64,000 bases of DNA from assembly GCF_035594125.1 (NCBI RefSeq), contig NW_026973739.1, positions 347,001 through 411,000 on the forward strand, read 5' to 3'. Source of the stretch: Scylla paramamosain. Taxonomy: Eukaryota > Arthropoda > Malacostraca > Decapoda > Portunidae. Within the stretch, counting starts at the first letter, position 1, and each line of letters opens with the position of its first letter. A program made the position numbers and the translations under genes. Positions 40,321 through 52,985 of the stretch are shown piece by piece. The notes under the pieces are model-generated. The model was given only the letters and a program-made list of their open reading frames with translations, was not told the origin of the DNA and searched no databases.

Positions 40321-41294
40321 CTGCAGCTCACATGAATAGATGGAGAGATAGATAAATTGCTTATTCACCAAAGTTTATTTTTTTTACATAATATGTGTAA
40401 CATTGTTTTCTTTGGTCCAATTTACAATAACTGATATTTAAAGGTTTTACAATGCTCAATGGGTATTTAATAATAGCACAGGTAACTAATTGCAAACAGA
40501 TGTCTGACTTTAAAACATTGCTACATTGTATATTTTTCTGATCTGTTATGATGTAAGGCAATCTTCAGCAATATGCGTTTCTGTTTGTACTTGGCCACAT
40601 AAACACAACCTTTCCTCCATGGGAAAGCGTCCCCACCCACACCTATTCCAGTGGCCTTTCTCCACTGCAAGTGAGTGCGCACTCAGTCTTAGTCTTGTCC
40701 AAGACACGTTCTATATTGTTTACTTTTACATCTTTTGTGTAGATGTCATGTAAGGTTAATTCTGGGTTAATTGTTTTATGAAATACTAATGTATTTGACA
40801 CAGACTTGATTCATAACATTTATCTTCAGTTCATGTTTGGCTTCACTTATATATGTCCTCTGTGTTATTGTGAACCAGGTCATTAATGAACCTGGATACC
40901 TAAGGTACCTAAGTGCCATTTCCAATGCGTGTGATAGTGGGTCATCTCTCATAACATTTCTGTCACACCACATCTTGTGGGAAAAATTTCCCTTGTTTTG
41001 CCTCAATCAGTGAGCGCTTTGCCGGTAAATTCAGATGTATTATACTCACATTATTATTCTTTGTCTTTCTGATTCCTAGTATTTTTTTTTTCTTTATACA
41101 CCACTTATAATGCTTTTCTATGAGTTTTGTTTTGTGTTTTTGTTTCTATGAGTTTTGTTTTGATTCACACCCGTTTATCAAAGACGAGGTAACTGCAACA
41201 TCAAAGCTTTTTTTTTTTTTACTGTAAAATCTACATCATTATTTCTATTAATGAAAGATATACATTTCAAAGTATGGCACATCTCATTATTAGC
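40321..41294. other. Intron 6 sequence, no gene
   Basis: Starts the 13.7-kb intron on its 3' side. AT-rich, with T-runs at 41080-41091 and 41210-41220. No recognised element. Confidence 0.4.
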
Positions 41295-44052
41295 ATGCAT
41301 CCTAATAGCTACTGAGGGTGATCATTTTCAGTAAAAGGGGTACCCAAATAGATGTAGTGATTACAACAATAACTATTATTATTACATATTAGCGGTTCTT
41401 TATCTACATTGGTACCTTTCATAGCCATAAAATTTATCTTGCTGTCGTTAACTGTCATGCCATGTGAGTTGCAGAAATCATGTAGAATTTCAGTTTTTCT
41501 TTTCATTCCATCTAGGGTCATCCATCATAACCATAACATGTAATCATGCAAGGAACACCCATGGAAGGACACCGTTGTTTTATTATATGCATCATGATAT
41601 TGATATATAGAACAAACAATATACAAGATGTAGGTGACCCTGACGCACGCCAACTGTAGCCGCGATTACAGCACTTCGTCTCACACTGTTGGTGCACCTG
41701 TATATCGCAGCCAATGCTAAATGCATAACCACAGCACATCTCATCTGCTTCAGAGACATAAACAAATTCAATCTTGGCACGCAGTCATAAACTCTACTAA
41801 AATTTACAAACTTAACAAATAGGCATAATTTCTTTCTTTTTCCAACATCCATCAATATCCTCAAAGTGACCAGATGCTGTACACGCACCCTTACCTCCTG
41901 ACTCCCAGCCCGTTTGCGGTGTGTTACGAACCATTGCTTGAGGTGAGCACACACAATCACATTGTACAGTTTAACTTCAATATTTATCACACTAATGGCT
42001 CTAAAGTTGCTTGGTATCGCCCTAGACTTGCGTTTGTATATGGTAAATAACTTAGCTGTCATCCAGTCAGTAGGATAAAAACCAGTCATAAGCAATTTAT
42101 CAAACAGTGTAATAATAAATATAACCCAAGTAGAAGGTGGCACATTGAAAAAAAAACGGTTGGTACACCATCAGGACCACTGCCATTGTTAGATTTAAGC
42201 CTTTTAGTTTGAGTCGTTACCTCGTTTACAATAATCGGTTCATCTAATACAGGTATGGTTACATAAGAACACAGATCGCTAGCATCCAGATATACTGTAT
42301 TTTGTGAGTTACAGTAAAATCCCTCTTATCCGGAATCAACGGGACCGCCGACATGCCGGATACTTGAATATTGCCGGATACATGAATAAAAGTGAAATTA
42401 TGTCCACAATCACCACCCTACACTCACGCATCTTACCATAACAAAGATCAGCTGATCGCCTGCCGCGCGTCGCCACCCGCGCTGCCACCTCACACTCACC
42501 AACACACAGTTGTAGCATTGGGCCTGTAATTGTGACTCCTTCTGATCTTTTCAAGCTGAACCACTCGTATAACACTTTGTCCATCATTTCACCACGCTGA
42601 TACTGCAGTGTGTGACGATTTTCCGCTGCCTTTGGGGTGTCGGTGGCTTTCATGTAATCCCGCAACTTTTTCGTTTGGGATTTAATGTCATAAATAGTTG
42701 ATGAGCCCACACCATATTCCGCCATTAGTTGCTGTCTGCTGTCAACTCTCTCTAATCGTCGACAAATGTCTACCTTCTGCTTATGTGTAAGCACAACACG
42801 CTTCCTCTCTTACAACTTTAGGCATGATGAAGGCGTCAGGCGATAAACAGTGCACACGCGGGACTGAGTCACTGAGTAAACACAGTGCAGTGGGCCGCGG
42901 GTGGCGCAAAGCAGGGCGCTCTGGTGGCGAGGGGACAAAGTATGCCTCGCGCGGGAATTTTAATCGATTTTATGAGTACACATTGATTTTTTTATTGATT
43001 TTAAGGCTTGGGGAAAAATGTGCCGGATACTTCAAGCTGCCGGATATTCGAATGCCGGATGAGAGGGATTTTACTGTAAATATTTCCTCAAAATGATTTA
43101 TAAACATTTCATCGTTAGGTATGGGGTCAGTTTTGTTACAACTGTCTGTAATATTACCACGCCAATTTATTGTTTGCCATCATTTTGCGTGATCATTATC
43201 ATCTAACATTCTTTCCCATCTACTTTCTTCACCAATTATGTACTCGCTCCACATGGATGTATATTATTCTACTGGCTGACACACAAGTGTACAAAGTATC
43301 AGCTATGTTTGAGGTCATTATATCTATATCTTCATTAATATTGTGTTACAATATTCACATTCACAATCCACTCTTCCGAACTGCATTGGTCGTTTAACTT
43401 GCTAACTACCTAGTGCTAGTGACGAGCTATATGTGTACTTTGCGACGTGCGTACCTAGCTCTGTTGCCCCTGAGGTGAGCATTTCGAGGCAAGGGTAAGA
43501 TAGCTGCAAGGTAGCAACAATTGGTGCATGGTCAGAGGGTAAGGATTCATTATAACACATATCAAAATGTTTAACGAAATTCACATGGCTTTCAAGACAC
43601 AATACATGTATCCAATTCGGATACCGACTCCCGTCGCTTCCAAAACGTTTTCTTACTCTGGAAATATGCATCTGAAGTTTGCAAGTTATTGATTACTAAT
43701 AACTGCTCTTTAGTATATATTCCTAAGATCGCTGTTGCATTATCATTTGGTTTTGACACGTTGTTGGGGCGGCATGGTAGGAATACCTAGCTGCACCCAT
43801 TCGCCTCGGTAGTTCTCTCACCAAGGCGGGTGAGAGAACTACCAATCATTACAAATTCTTGATTATGTTCACTGGTCTTGACTTTTCTTGAATATTGCTT
43901 AACTGTGCATAGCTAAAATATTCAGGCGCTCGCTTTTTAAACATCGTATTAGTAATTACGAAGCAGCAAGCCCTACGGTCGTATTTAGTTTCACTAATCC
44001 CACGATAGCATTCATTAAACACTGGATGCAAGCCCCAATGTCGGGTTAGCAA
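41295..44052 (-). mobile_element. Family 4 LINE (endonuclease and RT), split by a Tigger insert
   Basis: Minus-strand element. Upstream half (44052-43080): RRACCFVITNTMFKKRAPEY, VQLGIPTMPPQQ, CYNESLPSDHAPIVATLQLS (the SDHAP endonuclease motif), then MWSEYIIGEESRWERMLDD and DEMFINHFEEIF. The Tigger insert follows, then the downstream half (42311-41295): YVTIPVLDEPIIVNEV, GSGPDGVPTVFF, TDWMTAKLFTIYKRKSRAIP, FVNFSRVYDCVPRLNLFMSL (motif A, Asp replaced by Asn), GVRQGH (motif B) and YIYLGTPFTEND. The YxDD box is destroyed (YGYDG region near 41525). A distinct, old LINE family. Confidence 0.72.
42312..43076 (-). mobile_element. pogo/Tigger-type deletion derivative, copy 2
   Basis: 765 bases with perfect ends: CAGTAAAATCCCTCTTATCC at 42312 and the inverse GGGATTTTACTG ending at 43076, flanked by TA on both sides (42310-42311 and 43077-43078). 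Minus frame 42794-42336 keeps the N-terminal DNA-binding part of a Tigger transposase: LTHKQKVDICRRLERVDSRQ, EYGVGSSTIYDIKSQTKKL (psq-type helix-turn-helix), KVLYEWFSLKRSEGVTITGP (CENP-B-like part). The DDE catalytic domain is absent. A deletion near the ATG shifts the frame. Sibling of 3729-4116. Confidence 0.9.
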
Positions 44053-44642
44053 ATACTAAGCTTTCTGCATAGTTTGGCAGCTCTGGTTCTCTCAGCAACG
44101 AAGAAAAGTTGCCGAATTTTGTTATTTCTCATTTACTAGATCGAATTTTGCATTTTCCTTCCACTTATAGCTAAAGAAAGAGATGATCTATATATGCCTT
44201 CAGACTCATCGTACAACATATAACAGGGAAGAAATCTGTGATTGTGTGATGTTTGGAGCGATCGAAGAGTAGCTTGATCAGAAGAGGAGGGTGGATATAT
44301 TTTTGGTTTATAATATAGTTCATAGTGAGCGTTTCACACTGAACGCATATGTGAAGACGCGTCAGTTATTCTCTTGCACTGTATTAAAAGAAACGTGAAA
44401 ATCCATCTACTTTAAAAATTTGAAGTGCACGCTCTTATGTCGCAAGCAGAATCGCCGTCCAAGTGGATTTAGAACACTTGATATCTTGGAATTATAATAG
44501 TATTGCTGATGTTTTCTTTACCCTCGTATTAATGAATTGTGATCGTGTTTGCTCTTAAAGCAATATCATTAAAAAATAACCTCAAATAACAAAACTAAAC
44601 CTAAAAACCTAACTAAATCTTAAGACTTGCTGTCAGCATTAT
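44053..44642. other. Intron 6 sequence, no gene
   Basis: AT-rich; CCTAA-like motifs at 44590-44625. Nothing assignable. Confidence 0.4.
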
Positions 44643-45381
44643 AAATAATTTACTTCCATTCAGGTATAAAGCGCAGGATCAGGGAATGCTGTGAACTTAT
44701 ATCATTAAACCCAGTTGTCACCTCACTGAATGTTTCCCTTTGTGTCTCACAACACAAGAGGACAATCAGTGCCTGAGCTCTAATGACAACTATCTTCCTT
44801 CACACAAAACTACAAGCACCTAATTGCTCACACACCCTTCACTCAAAATTCGAAATGATCATGGCGACTCCTGAACCAGCCTCTGAATTCCCATCTGGGG
44901 AGGGGACCACAAATGTCCCCAGGTCAGACTGCCCTTCTGACGACGACCCTAAGTTTCTTGACACCCCCCTCAACTTTTTATTCATCAACTTCTGCAACAT
45001 TCACGGTCTTAGATCTAAATTTCAATCTGTAGAACACCACCTCTCCTCTACTAAGCCTCATCTTTTCCTCACTGAAACACATATGTCTGAGGCAACTGAC
45101 AGTAGCCCTTTTTTCCATTCCCTCCTACCTTCTCTATCCTCATCTTCAATCCTAAGCTAGTTGTTTCGTCTATGTGCGCAACAACTTAACCTGCTCTTGT
45201 GCCCACACTCTTGAATCTTTCGAGTTTTCCACCATCTGGTTACGACTACAGAGTCACTGTCAAACTAAATTTATCTGTGCTGTATACCTCTCACCTAACT
45301 CCTCTGATTATAAGAAATTCTTTGAATAATTAACTTCCAAAGTAGAGCACACTCTGACTCTCTTCCCTTTTGCGATGATCT

Positions 45382-45905
<524 letters not shown>

Positions 45906-46750
45906 AACATCTCCAATAACTTTGTTTCTCCATCTTTTTCCCCCTTTACTTCAACCTGATTGCACTACTACCATCTCAACTATCTCTAAAGCTGATTTTT
46001 TTTTTTTTCTCAAACCTTTTCTAAAAATTCTACCTTGGATGATTCAGGGTTCGTTCTTCCCTCTCCTCCGCCCTTCACACTACTTAATGTTACCCATTAA
46101 AATCCTTCACAGTGATGTTTTCCATGCCCTCGCTGTCCTAAACCCTCTGAAGTCTTATGGACCTATGGGGTTCCTTCTATTGTTTTCTGAAACTGCGCCT
46201 CCGTGCACCTTGCCTGGTCAAACTCTTTCAACTCTGGCTCTCAACATCTATCTTTCCTTCTTGCAGGAAGTTTGCCTACATTTAGCCTGTTCCTAAAAAG
46301 GGTGACCGTACTAATCCCTCAAACTACCGTGCTATTACTTTAATATCCTGCCTATCTAAAGTTTTTCAATTTATCCTCAGCAGGAAGATTCTCAAACATC
46401 TATCACTTCACAACCTTCTATCTGATCGCCAGTATGGGTTCCGTCAAGGCCACTCTAATGGTGAGCTTCTGGCTTTTCTTACTGAGTCTTGGTCATCCTC
46501 TTTTAGAGATTTTGGTGAAACATTTGCTGTTGCCTTAGACGTTGATAGCGTCTTGCACAAAACTTTGATTTCCAAACTACCCTCCTACAGCTTCTATTCT
46601 TCGCTCTGTAACTTCATATCAAGTTTCCTTTCTGACCGTTCTATTGCTGCTGTGGTCGACGGTCACTGTTCTTCTAAATGCATTAACAGTGGTATTCCTC
46701 AGGGTTCTGTCTGTCGTGTACTCTCTTACACTATGTAACAAAATTTTTCA

Positions 46751-49047
46751 TCAGCGTAGGAATGGATAGGACAAGAAGTTTGGTTTAGTAGGTGATTGAT
46801 GAATGATAAGAAAAGAGTGGATGACAGGACAGAACCCTGAGGAACACTACTGATAATAAATTTAAGAGAAGAACAGTGACCGTCTACCACAGCAGCAATA
46901 GAATAGTCAGAAAGGAAACTCGAGATGAAGTTACAGATAGATAGAAACCCTAGGAGGGTAGTTTAGAAATCAAAGCTTTGTGCCAAACTCTATCGAAAGC
47001 TTTTGATATGTTCAAGGCAACAAAAAAAGTATCAAAAAAAGCTCTAAAAGAGGATTACCAAGACTCAGTAAGGAAAGCCAGAAGATCACCAGTAGAGCGG
47101 TCTTGACGGAACCCATACTGGCGATCAGATAGAAGTTTGTGAAATGATAGATGTTTAAGAATCTTCCTGTTGAGGATAGATTAAAAAACTGTAGACAAGC
47201 AAGAAATTAAAGCAATAGGACGGTAGTTTCAGGGATTAGAACGGTCACTCTTTTTAGGAACAGGCTGAATGTAAGCAAACTTCCAGCAAAAAGGAAACTA
47301 GATGTTTAGAGACAGAGCTAAAAGATTTTGACTAGGCAAGGTGCAAGCACGGAGGCACAGTTTCGAAGGACAAAAGGAAGGACCCCATCAGGTCCATAGG
47401 CATTCCGAGGGTTTAGTCCAGCGAGGGCATGGAAAACATCATTGCAAAGAATTTTCATAGGTAGCATGAAGTCAGAGGGTGGAGGAGAGGGAGAAACAGG
47501 CCCAGAATCGTCCAAGGTAGCAGATGTGGTAGCATTGGTGCCATCTGGTTGAAATAAAAGAGAGAAAGAATGAGAAGCAGCAAAATTATTGGATATATTT
47601 TTGGCTAGATGCCAGAAATCATGATGGGAGTTAGACCTAGAAAGATTTTGACAACTTCTGTTAACGAAGGAGTTTTTCGCTTGTTGAAGAACAGACTTAG
47701 TATGGTTCCGGCCAAAAATATAAAGTGCATGAGATTCTGGTGATGGAAGGCTTAAGTACCTTTTGTGGGCCACTTCTCTATCATGTATAGCACGAGAACA
47801 AGCTATGTTGAACCAAGGTTTGGAAAGTTTAGGTCGAGAAAAAAGAGTGAGGAATGTACGCCTCCATACCAGACACTATCACCTCTGTCATGCGTTCAAC
47901 ACACAAAGATGGGTCTTTGACACAGAAGCAGTAATCATTCCTAGGAATATCAACAAAATACCTCCTCAGGTCCCCCCAACTAGCAGAGGCAAAACGCAAG
48001 AGGCACCTTTGCTTAGGGGGATCCTAAGGAGGGACTGGAGCGATAAGACAAGATGCAAATATGAGACTGTGATTGGAGGAGCCCAACGGAGAAGAGAGGG
48101 TGACTTCATGAGCAGAAGGATTAGAGGTTAGGAAAAGGTCAAGAATGTTGGGAGTATCTCTAAGACGGTCAGGAATACGAGTAGGGTGTTGCACCAATTG
48201 CTCTAGGTCATGGAAGATAGCAAAGTTGAAGGCTAGTTCACCAGGATGGGTAGTGAAGGGAGAGAAAAGCCAAAGCTGGTGGTGAACATTGAATTTTCCA
48301 AGAAATGAGGTCTCTGCAATATGGAAGAGATTCAGAATGTGCTCCACTTTGGAGGTTAATTAGTCTAAGAGGAGTTAGTTGAGAAATATACAGCACAGAT
48401 AAATTTAGTTTGAGAGTGACTCTGTAGTTGTAGCCAGATGGTGGAAAACTCGGAAGATTCAAGAGCGTGGACACGAGAGCAGGTTAAGTAGTTGCGCACA
48501 TAAACGCAACATCCAGCTTTGGATCGAAAATGAGGATAGAGAGATTAGGAGGGAACAAAAAAAGGTCTACTGTCAGTTGCCTCAAACACCTGAGTTTCAG
48601 TTAGGAAAAGAAGATGAGGTTTAGAAGAGGAGAGGTGATGTTCTCCAGATTGAAAACTAGATCTAAGACTACGAATGTTGTTAATGAAGAAAAAGTTGAG
48701 GGGGGTGTCAAGACGCTAAGGTTCTTCGTTAGAAGGGCAGTCTGACCTGGGGACATTTGTGGTCCCCTCCCCAGATGGGGACTCCGAGGCTGGTGTAGGT
48801 GTCGCCATAAATTTTGAAATTTTGAGTGAAAGGTGTGTGTGTTATTAGGTGCTTGTGGTTTTGTGTGGAGGAAGAGAGGGTTTTGTGTGGAGGAAGAGAG
48901 GTCTTTAGAGGGCAAGCTGTGACTGCCCTCTTGTGTTGTGAGACATAAAGGGTAACGTTCAGTGAGGTAACAACTGGGTTTAACGATAAATTTATAGCAC
49001 CCTTTGATCCAGTGCTTTAGACCTCACTAGGAGTAATTATCGTTTCG
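46751..49047 (-). mobile_element. Family 1 LINE, copy I (5' complete, 3' missing)
   Basis: Minus copy starting at the YAD codons (46751) and running back through RT (FLSDYSIAAVVDGHC-like, AFDRVWHK decayed), 47773-47318 (GLNPRNAYGPDGVLP), the endonuclease 48347-48024 ([22 protein letters not shown], where Asp reads Lys) to the ORF start near 48812 and a 5' UTR ending about 49047. It has a 22-base direct repeat in the 5' UTR and a deletion of about 18 bases near 48362. Together with H it shows the full 5' end of the family; no ORF1 or gag precedes the ORF. Confidence 0.87.
48857..48900. repeat. 22-base direct repeat in the LINE I 5' UTR
   Basis: GGTTTTGTGTGGAGGAAGAG and its two following bases occur twice head to tail at 48857 and 48879. 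Copy H has one unit-like stretch at this place. Confidence 0.85.
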
Positions 49048-49099
49048 GCAGGTGCCTACTGCCTCCTCCTCCTAATGTGGTGTGAACCTGCTGATCACT

Positions 49100-50265
49100 C
49101 AATTGAAATTCCATCTTCCATTGTACCAGTAACACATAGTGCTTATATTCCTATACCAGCTCTTCCAGAAAGAAGTCAACAATCAGAAAAAAAGCAGCAG
49201 GTCAGAAGATCAGCGAAACAGAGAGGAAGACTGTGAGATCACATATACAGTTGTAGTAGAGAGGAATTCTCACTACCCAAACCAAAGAGACCTCAACGAC
49301 CTATTCAGAGATCTTGTTTTGACAAAGTCAAATGGTGAGCTTTTGATTTCAAGGTTGAAGGAATAAGATTTACTTGATGACAATGTGCAAGTGACCAGCC
49401 AAAGAAAACGTCATAAACATTTCTCCAGCTTCTTTGCAAAGGAAGACAGGCTGTGCCGCTTGTATCAGGCTTGTTTGATGCTACTGGAATTCCTTGCAAT
49501 GAAGATGAATGGTGATTCTTCATTGGCAGCTCCTTCAAAAGACTGGAAGCTGTATTTCTCCACAATGGAAACAGGAATCCATCTCTGCTTCTTGCTTATT
49601 CTCTGCATCTTAAGGAGGACTACAGCAGTGTGAAGCTTCTACTGGAAACTTTGAGCTACAAAAACTATGACTGGGAAGTTACTGGAAACTTCAAGATGGT
49701 GGCTTTCTTGATGGGACTGCAAGGAGGTTTTATCACGAATCCCTGTGTTCTTTCCCTTTGGGATAGTAGAGATAAAGCAGCACATTACCAGAGAAATCAC
49801 TTGCCTCCAAGGACTGACACTACAGTGGAAGCACACAATATCGAACATGAGCCACTGGTGAATCCTCAAAAGGTTTTGCTTCCTCCACTACACATCAAAC
49901 TGGGCCTTACTGAACAGTTTGTTACTGCTCTTGACAAGAAGCCTGCTGCCTTCACATACCTTCGAGACTTCTTTCCTAAGCTTTCAGAGGCAAACGTGAA
50001 ACCTGGTATTTTCATTGGACCACAAGTAAGGAAAATTATGGAGTGCTGAAAATTTCTACAGAAGCTCACAGAAAAGGAGAACAAACTTGGAAGTGTTTCA
50101 TTACTGTAGTACAGGGCTTTCTTGGCAACAACAAAGCTGATAACTATATGGAACTGATTTAAGCTTTAGTAAAAAGCTATGGTGAGATGGGCTGCAGAAT
50201 GTCCTTGAAGGTCCATATCCTTGATGACAACTTCAAGGAGAATAGGGAGCATATTTTTTTTATCA
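49100..50265 (+). pseudogene. Pseudogene of a multicopy invertebrate family, function unknown
   Basis: Plus-strand frames join into one protein-like order: RDLNDLFRDLVLTKSNGELL (49139-49366), DNVQVTSQRKRHKHFSSFFA, LEAVFLHNGNRNPSLLLA in a shifted frame, EDYSSVKLLLETLSYKNYDW, NFKMVAFLMGLQGGF, LWDSRDKAAHYQR, LLPPLHIKLGLTEQFVTALD and GIFIGPQVRKIMEC (49630-50049), then after a TGA and shifts YGEMGCRMSLKVHILD, fading at about 50265. I recall very similar conserved blocks in an uncharacterised protein family repeated in arthropod and cnidarian genomes; I cannot name a function. Host gene or transposon cargo is undecided. Confidence 0.6.
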
Positions 50266-50448
50266 TATGGATTTATGTATTTTTATGTCCAAAAATGGTG
50301 ACAATGGTGAAATTTTGCTATTTTGGGCACAAAAAAATCATTCTAAAGTCACAAATGCAAATTTGACAGAAATTCTGGACATTTTCTACTGTTTTGCAAT
50401 GAAAAGAGTTGGAAAATTTTGTCAAAGACAAAAATAGTTTTGCATAAT
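50266..50448. other. Short AT-rich gap
   Basis: No feature recognised between the pseudogene and LINE J. Confidence 0.4.
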
Positions 50449-50500
50449 GTTATTCATTAATGATCTAAAACAAACTTCTTGTTCTATCCACTTCTGTGCT

Positions 50501-50541
50501 GATGATATCAACCAGCCGTTCAACGGCTGGTTGATATCATC
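50501..50541. repeat. Perfect inverted repeat, 20-base arms, 1-base loop
   Basis: GATGATATCAACCAGCCGTT (50501-50520), C, then its exact reverse complement (50522-50541). It starts in the codons for the active-site Asp-Asp of LINE J. No other copy of the LINE has it. Confidence 0.97.
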
Positions 50542-50542
50542 A

Positions 50543-50557
50543 GGACGTTCAACGTCC
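50543..50557. repeat. Second palindrome, 7-base arms, 1-base loop
   Basis: GGACGTT, C, AACGTCC, one base after the larger palindrome. Both centre on GTTCAAC, and CCAGCCGTTCAA occurs at 50512 and again at 50556. Confidence 0.95.
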
Positions 50558-51495
50558 AGCCGTTCAAGAAGTAAATAGTTCACGCAGGGAAGCTACAAAA
50601 CGCCTGACTTCTGATCTCTCTAAAATTTCTGATTGGGGCAGAGCAGCAAACTTAGTATTGTTCAATGCCACAAAAACTCAATTCTTCCATCTATCAGCTC
50701 GACACAACTATTTAGACAACTATTCCCTCTTCTTCAGTTCCAGTCGACTGTCCCCTCTTCTACACTCAGCATCCTCGTTCTGTTCTTTACTTATAATCTA
50801 AACTGGAAACTCCATATCTTATGTCTAACTAGAATAGCTTCTATGAAGTTAGACGGTTTTTCTCAACCTTCCTGCTGGTAACTCTGTACAGGGGCCTTAT
50901 CCGTCCATTTATGGAGTATTTATGGAGTTTCACATGTCTGGGGGGTTCCACTCTTACCGCTCTTCTATACAGGGTGCAATCAAAAGATTATCATCTCATG
51001 AACTCCTCTCCTCTAACTGGCTGTCTTCAGCCTCTTTCTCATCGCTGCAATGTTGCATCTCTTGCTATCTTCTACCGTATTTTTATGCTAATTGCTCATC
51101 TGATCTTACTAACTGCAAGCCTCCCCTTCTCCCACACAAGACTTTCCTCTTTCTCTCATCCCTATTCTGTCCACCTCTCTAATGGAAGAGTTTAACCAGT
51201 ACTCTCAATCATTCATCCCTTTCTCTGGTAAACTCTAGAACTCACTGCCTGCTTCTGTATTTCCACCTTCCTATGACTTGAATTTCTTCAAGAGGGAGGG
51301 TTCAAGACACTTATCGCTCAGTATTTGAATGCCGCTTCGGGCCCTATTCTGGGGCCGGCATCTCTTTGAGCTTTTTTTTTTTTTTTTATTATTATTATTT
51401 ATTTATATTTTTTTATTGAATTTGTGTTTCCCTTGTCCACCGTACATAAAAAAAGTAAATAAATATATAAATAAATAAATAAATAAATAAATAAA

Positions 51496-52049
51496 GGCTA
51501 CAAACGCAGGCTGTCAAATGCACTTCAACGTGGCATTTCGAACGCCGAAATCTAGTTATTTACAGGATGTATACAATTTTTCTTTCGAATATGAATACTT
51601 TGGTACATTTTGAAATTTCTAACATAACTTTCCGTTGCATAGGGCTGCTAAATATCATTGGGATTTGCTGTTGGGGAGGGGTAGTTCTCCCAAGCATTTC
51701 CAATGTGATTTTTTCGGGTTTGGTCGACCTAACTTGAAGTGTGGAGCTGGAAAAGTGTTAAAAAAAAGGCTACATTGGTATTAATAAATAATAACACAAC
51801 GTTTAAAAAAGCGAGCCAGAGTCGGATGGAGGTACACAGCACTCCTGGTACATACATTTTTAAGCCACACCTGACCTGCTCTAGATACATCAACATCAAA
51901 CACGCACTTCCTCAAGCAATTCCTTATCAACACACAAGATCCACCTCGATTGCTACTTTCTGTTTTACAACTACAGTATGAAACGTATCCTGGAAATAAA
52001 ACAGCTATGCTCGTTTTTATTTTGTTTGAATAAATAATATCATAACTAT
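51496..52049. other. Intron 6 sequence, no gene
   Basis: Unassigned sequence; a short plus frame (51739-51981) has no recognisable domain. Confidence 0.4.
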
Positions 52050-52985
52050 TTAAAAATTACTTCACATGTTACCATCTTTCCATCATTACATTGTCTTTAT
52101 ACAACACCTGCTTACTAAAGTAAAGGCGAATGTTGCATCCCACATTTGATGACTTTCTCTTCTCTTCCTCTGCATCTCTCATCCTCTTCCATTCCCTCCT
52201 TACTCCTGGGTGTGAATCCTTTTCATGTATATCTTCTTGTTTGGTTCTTGCATATCCTTCAACCTTGACGCTCTCTCTAACATTCTGTCTCGAATGGCCA
52301 TAGAGTCAACTCGAGTAGTGGGCGTAGCCTGCCTCTTGCCCGCGCTGGTTGACCCAGCCTCTGATACGACCGGACCACAGCGTCAGGCGTGGCTTCCACA
52401 GCACTTCATTTTTTTTTTTTTTTCAATTTTGGCGTCATCACTAGTAGCATCATCGAGTGCCACTTGCTCATCCAGTACTCCAACCAGAACCAGATTCGTC
52501 TCCTCCTTCTACCTGTGGAGCTGCTCCGGGAACAATTGATGGGGCTTGATAGCCAGACTGTTTTCTCAGTCGTATCAGTCAAATCCATTTTCTTGGCCTT
52601 GATTTTGTTTTCAGCAGAAATCATCACACGACGAATGTCAGCTAACGTAACGCATCTATAATCTTATGTGGCTTCTCGTCTTGCATTATCATCAATAATG
52701 CTTCATCGCTGCTTGCCGCCAATATTGCATCAATGAGTTCTTTTGTCACTTTGTTAAACTGGTGTTTTTACAACTTTCTGAGATCCACAATATTTTTGCC
52801 CGACATTATGTAGTATGATATTAAGGCTGTAGACTTTCTGTTGGTGTGAAGTGGTGACTTCACAGCGTCTTCATTACCATGTAAACGAAGGCATCTTACG
52901 ATATTAAAGACCCAACACCCCTACTATGTTTGACATTGCCACTTTACTTTTACTGTCCTTATGCGTAGTTATACTGATCTCAAAT
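52050..52985 (-). pseudogene. Degenerate coding-like segment, possible LINE ORF1
   Basis: Minus frames with stops and shifts read in order KNIVDLRKL, KVTKELIDAILAA, SDEALLMIMQDEKPHKIIDA, RRVMISAENKIKAKKMDLTD (52627-52406), GSTSAGKRQATPTTRVDSMA, IRDRMLERASRLKDM and RREWKRMRDAEEEKRKSSNV. The charged, helical composition and the REWKRMRDAEEEK block remind me of ORF1-like proteins of some LINEs, but I cannot name the family. Confidence 0.35.

Larger units (their letters stand above)
50449..51495 (+). mobile_element. Family 1 LINE, copy J (3' third)
   Basis: Begins in the FINDL codons just before the active site, which reads CADD instead of YADD. It continues through NATKTQFFHLSARHN and [10 protein letters not shown] in the 50633-50881 frame, and the C-terminal block at 50911-51195 with extra stops. 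The 3' region contains long T-rich stretches and ends in (AAAT)n at about 51455-51495. Just after CADD the normal sequence is replaced by two perfect palindromes. Confidence 0.85.
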
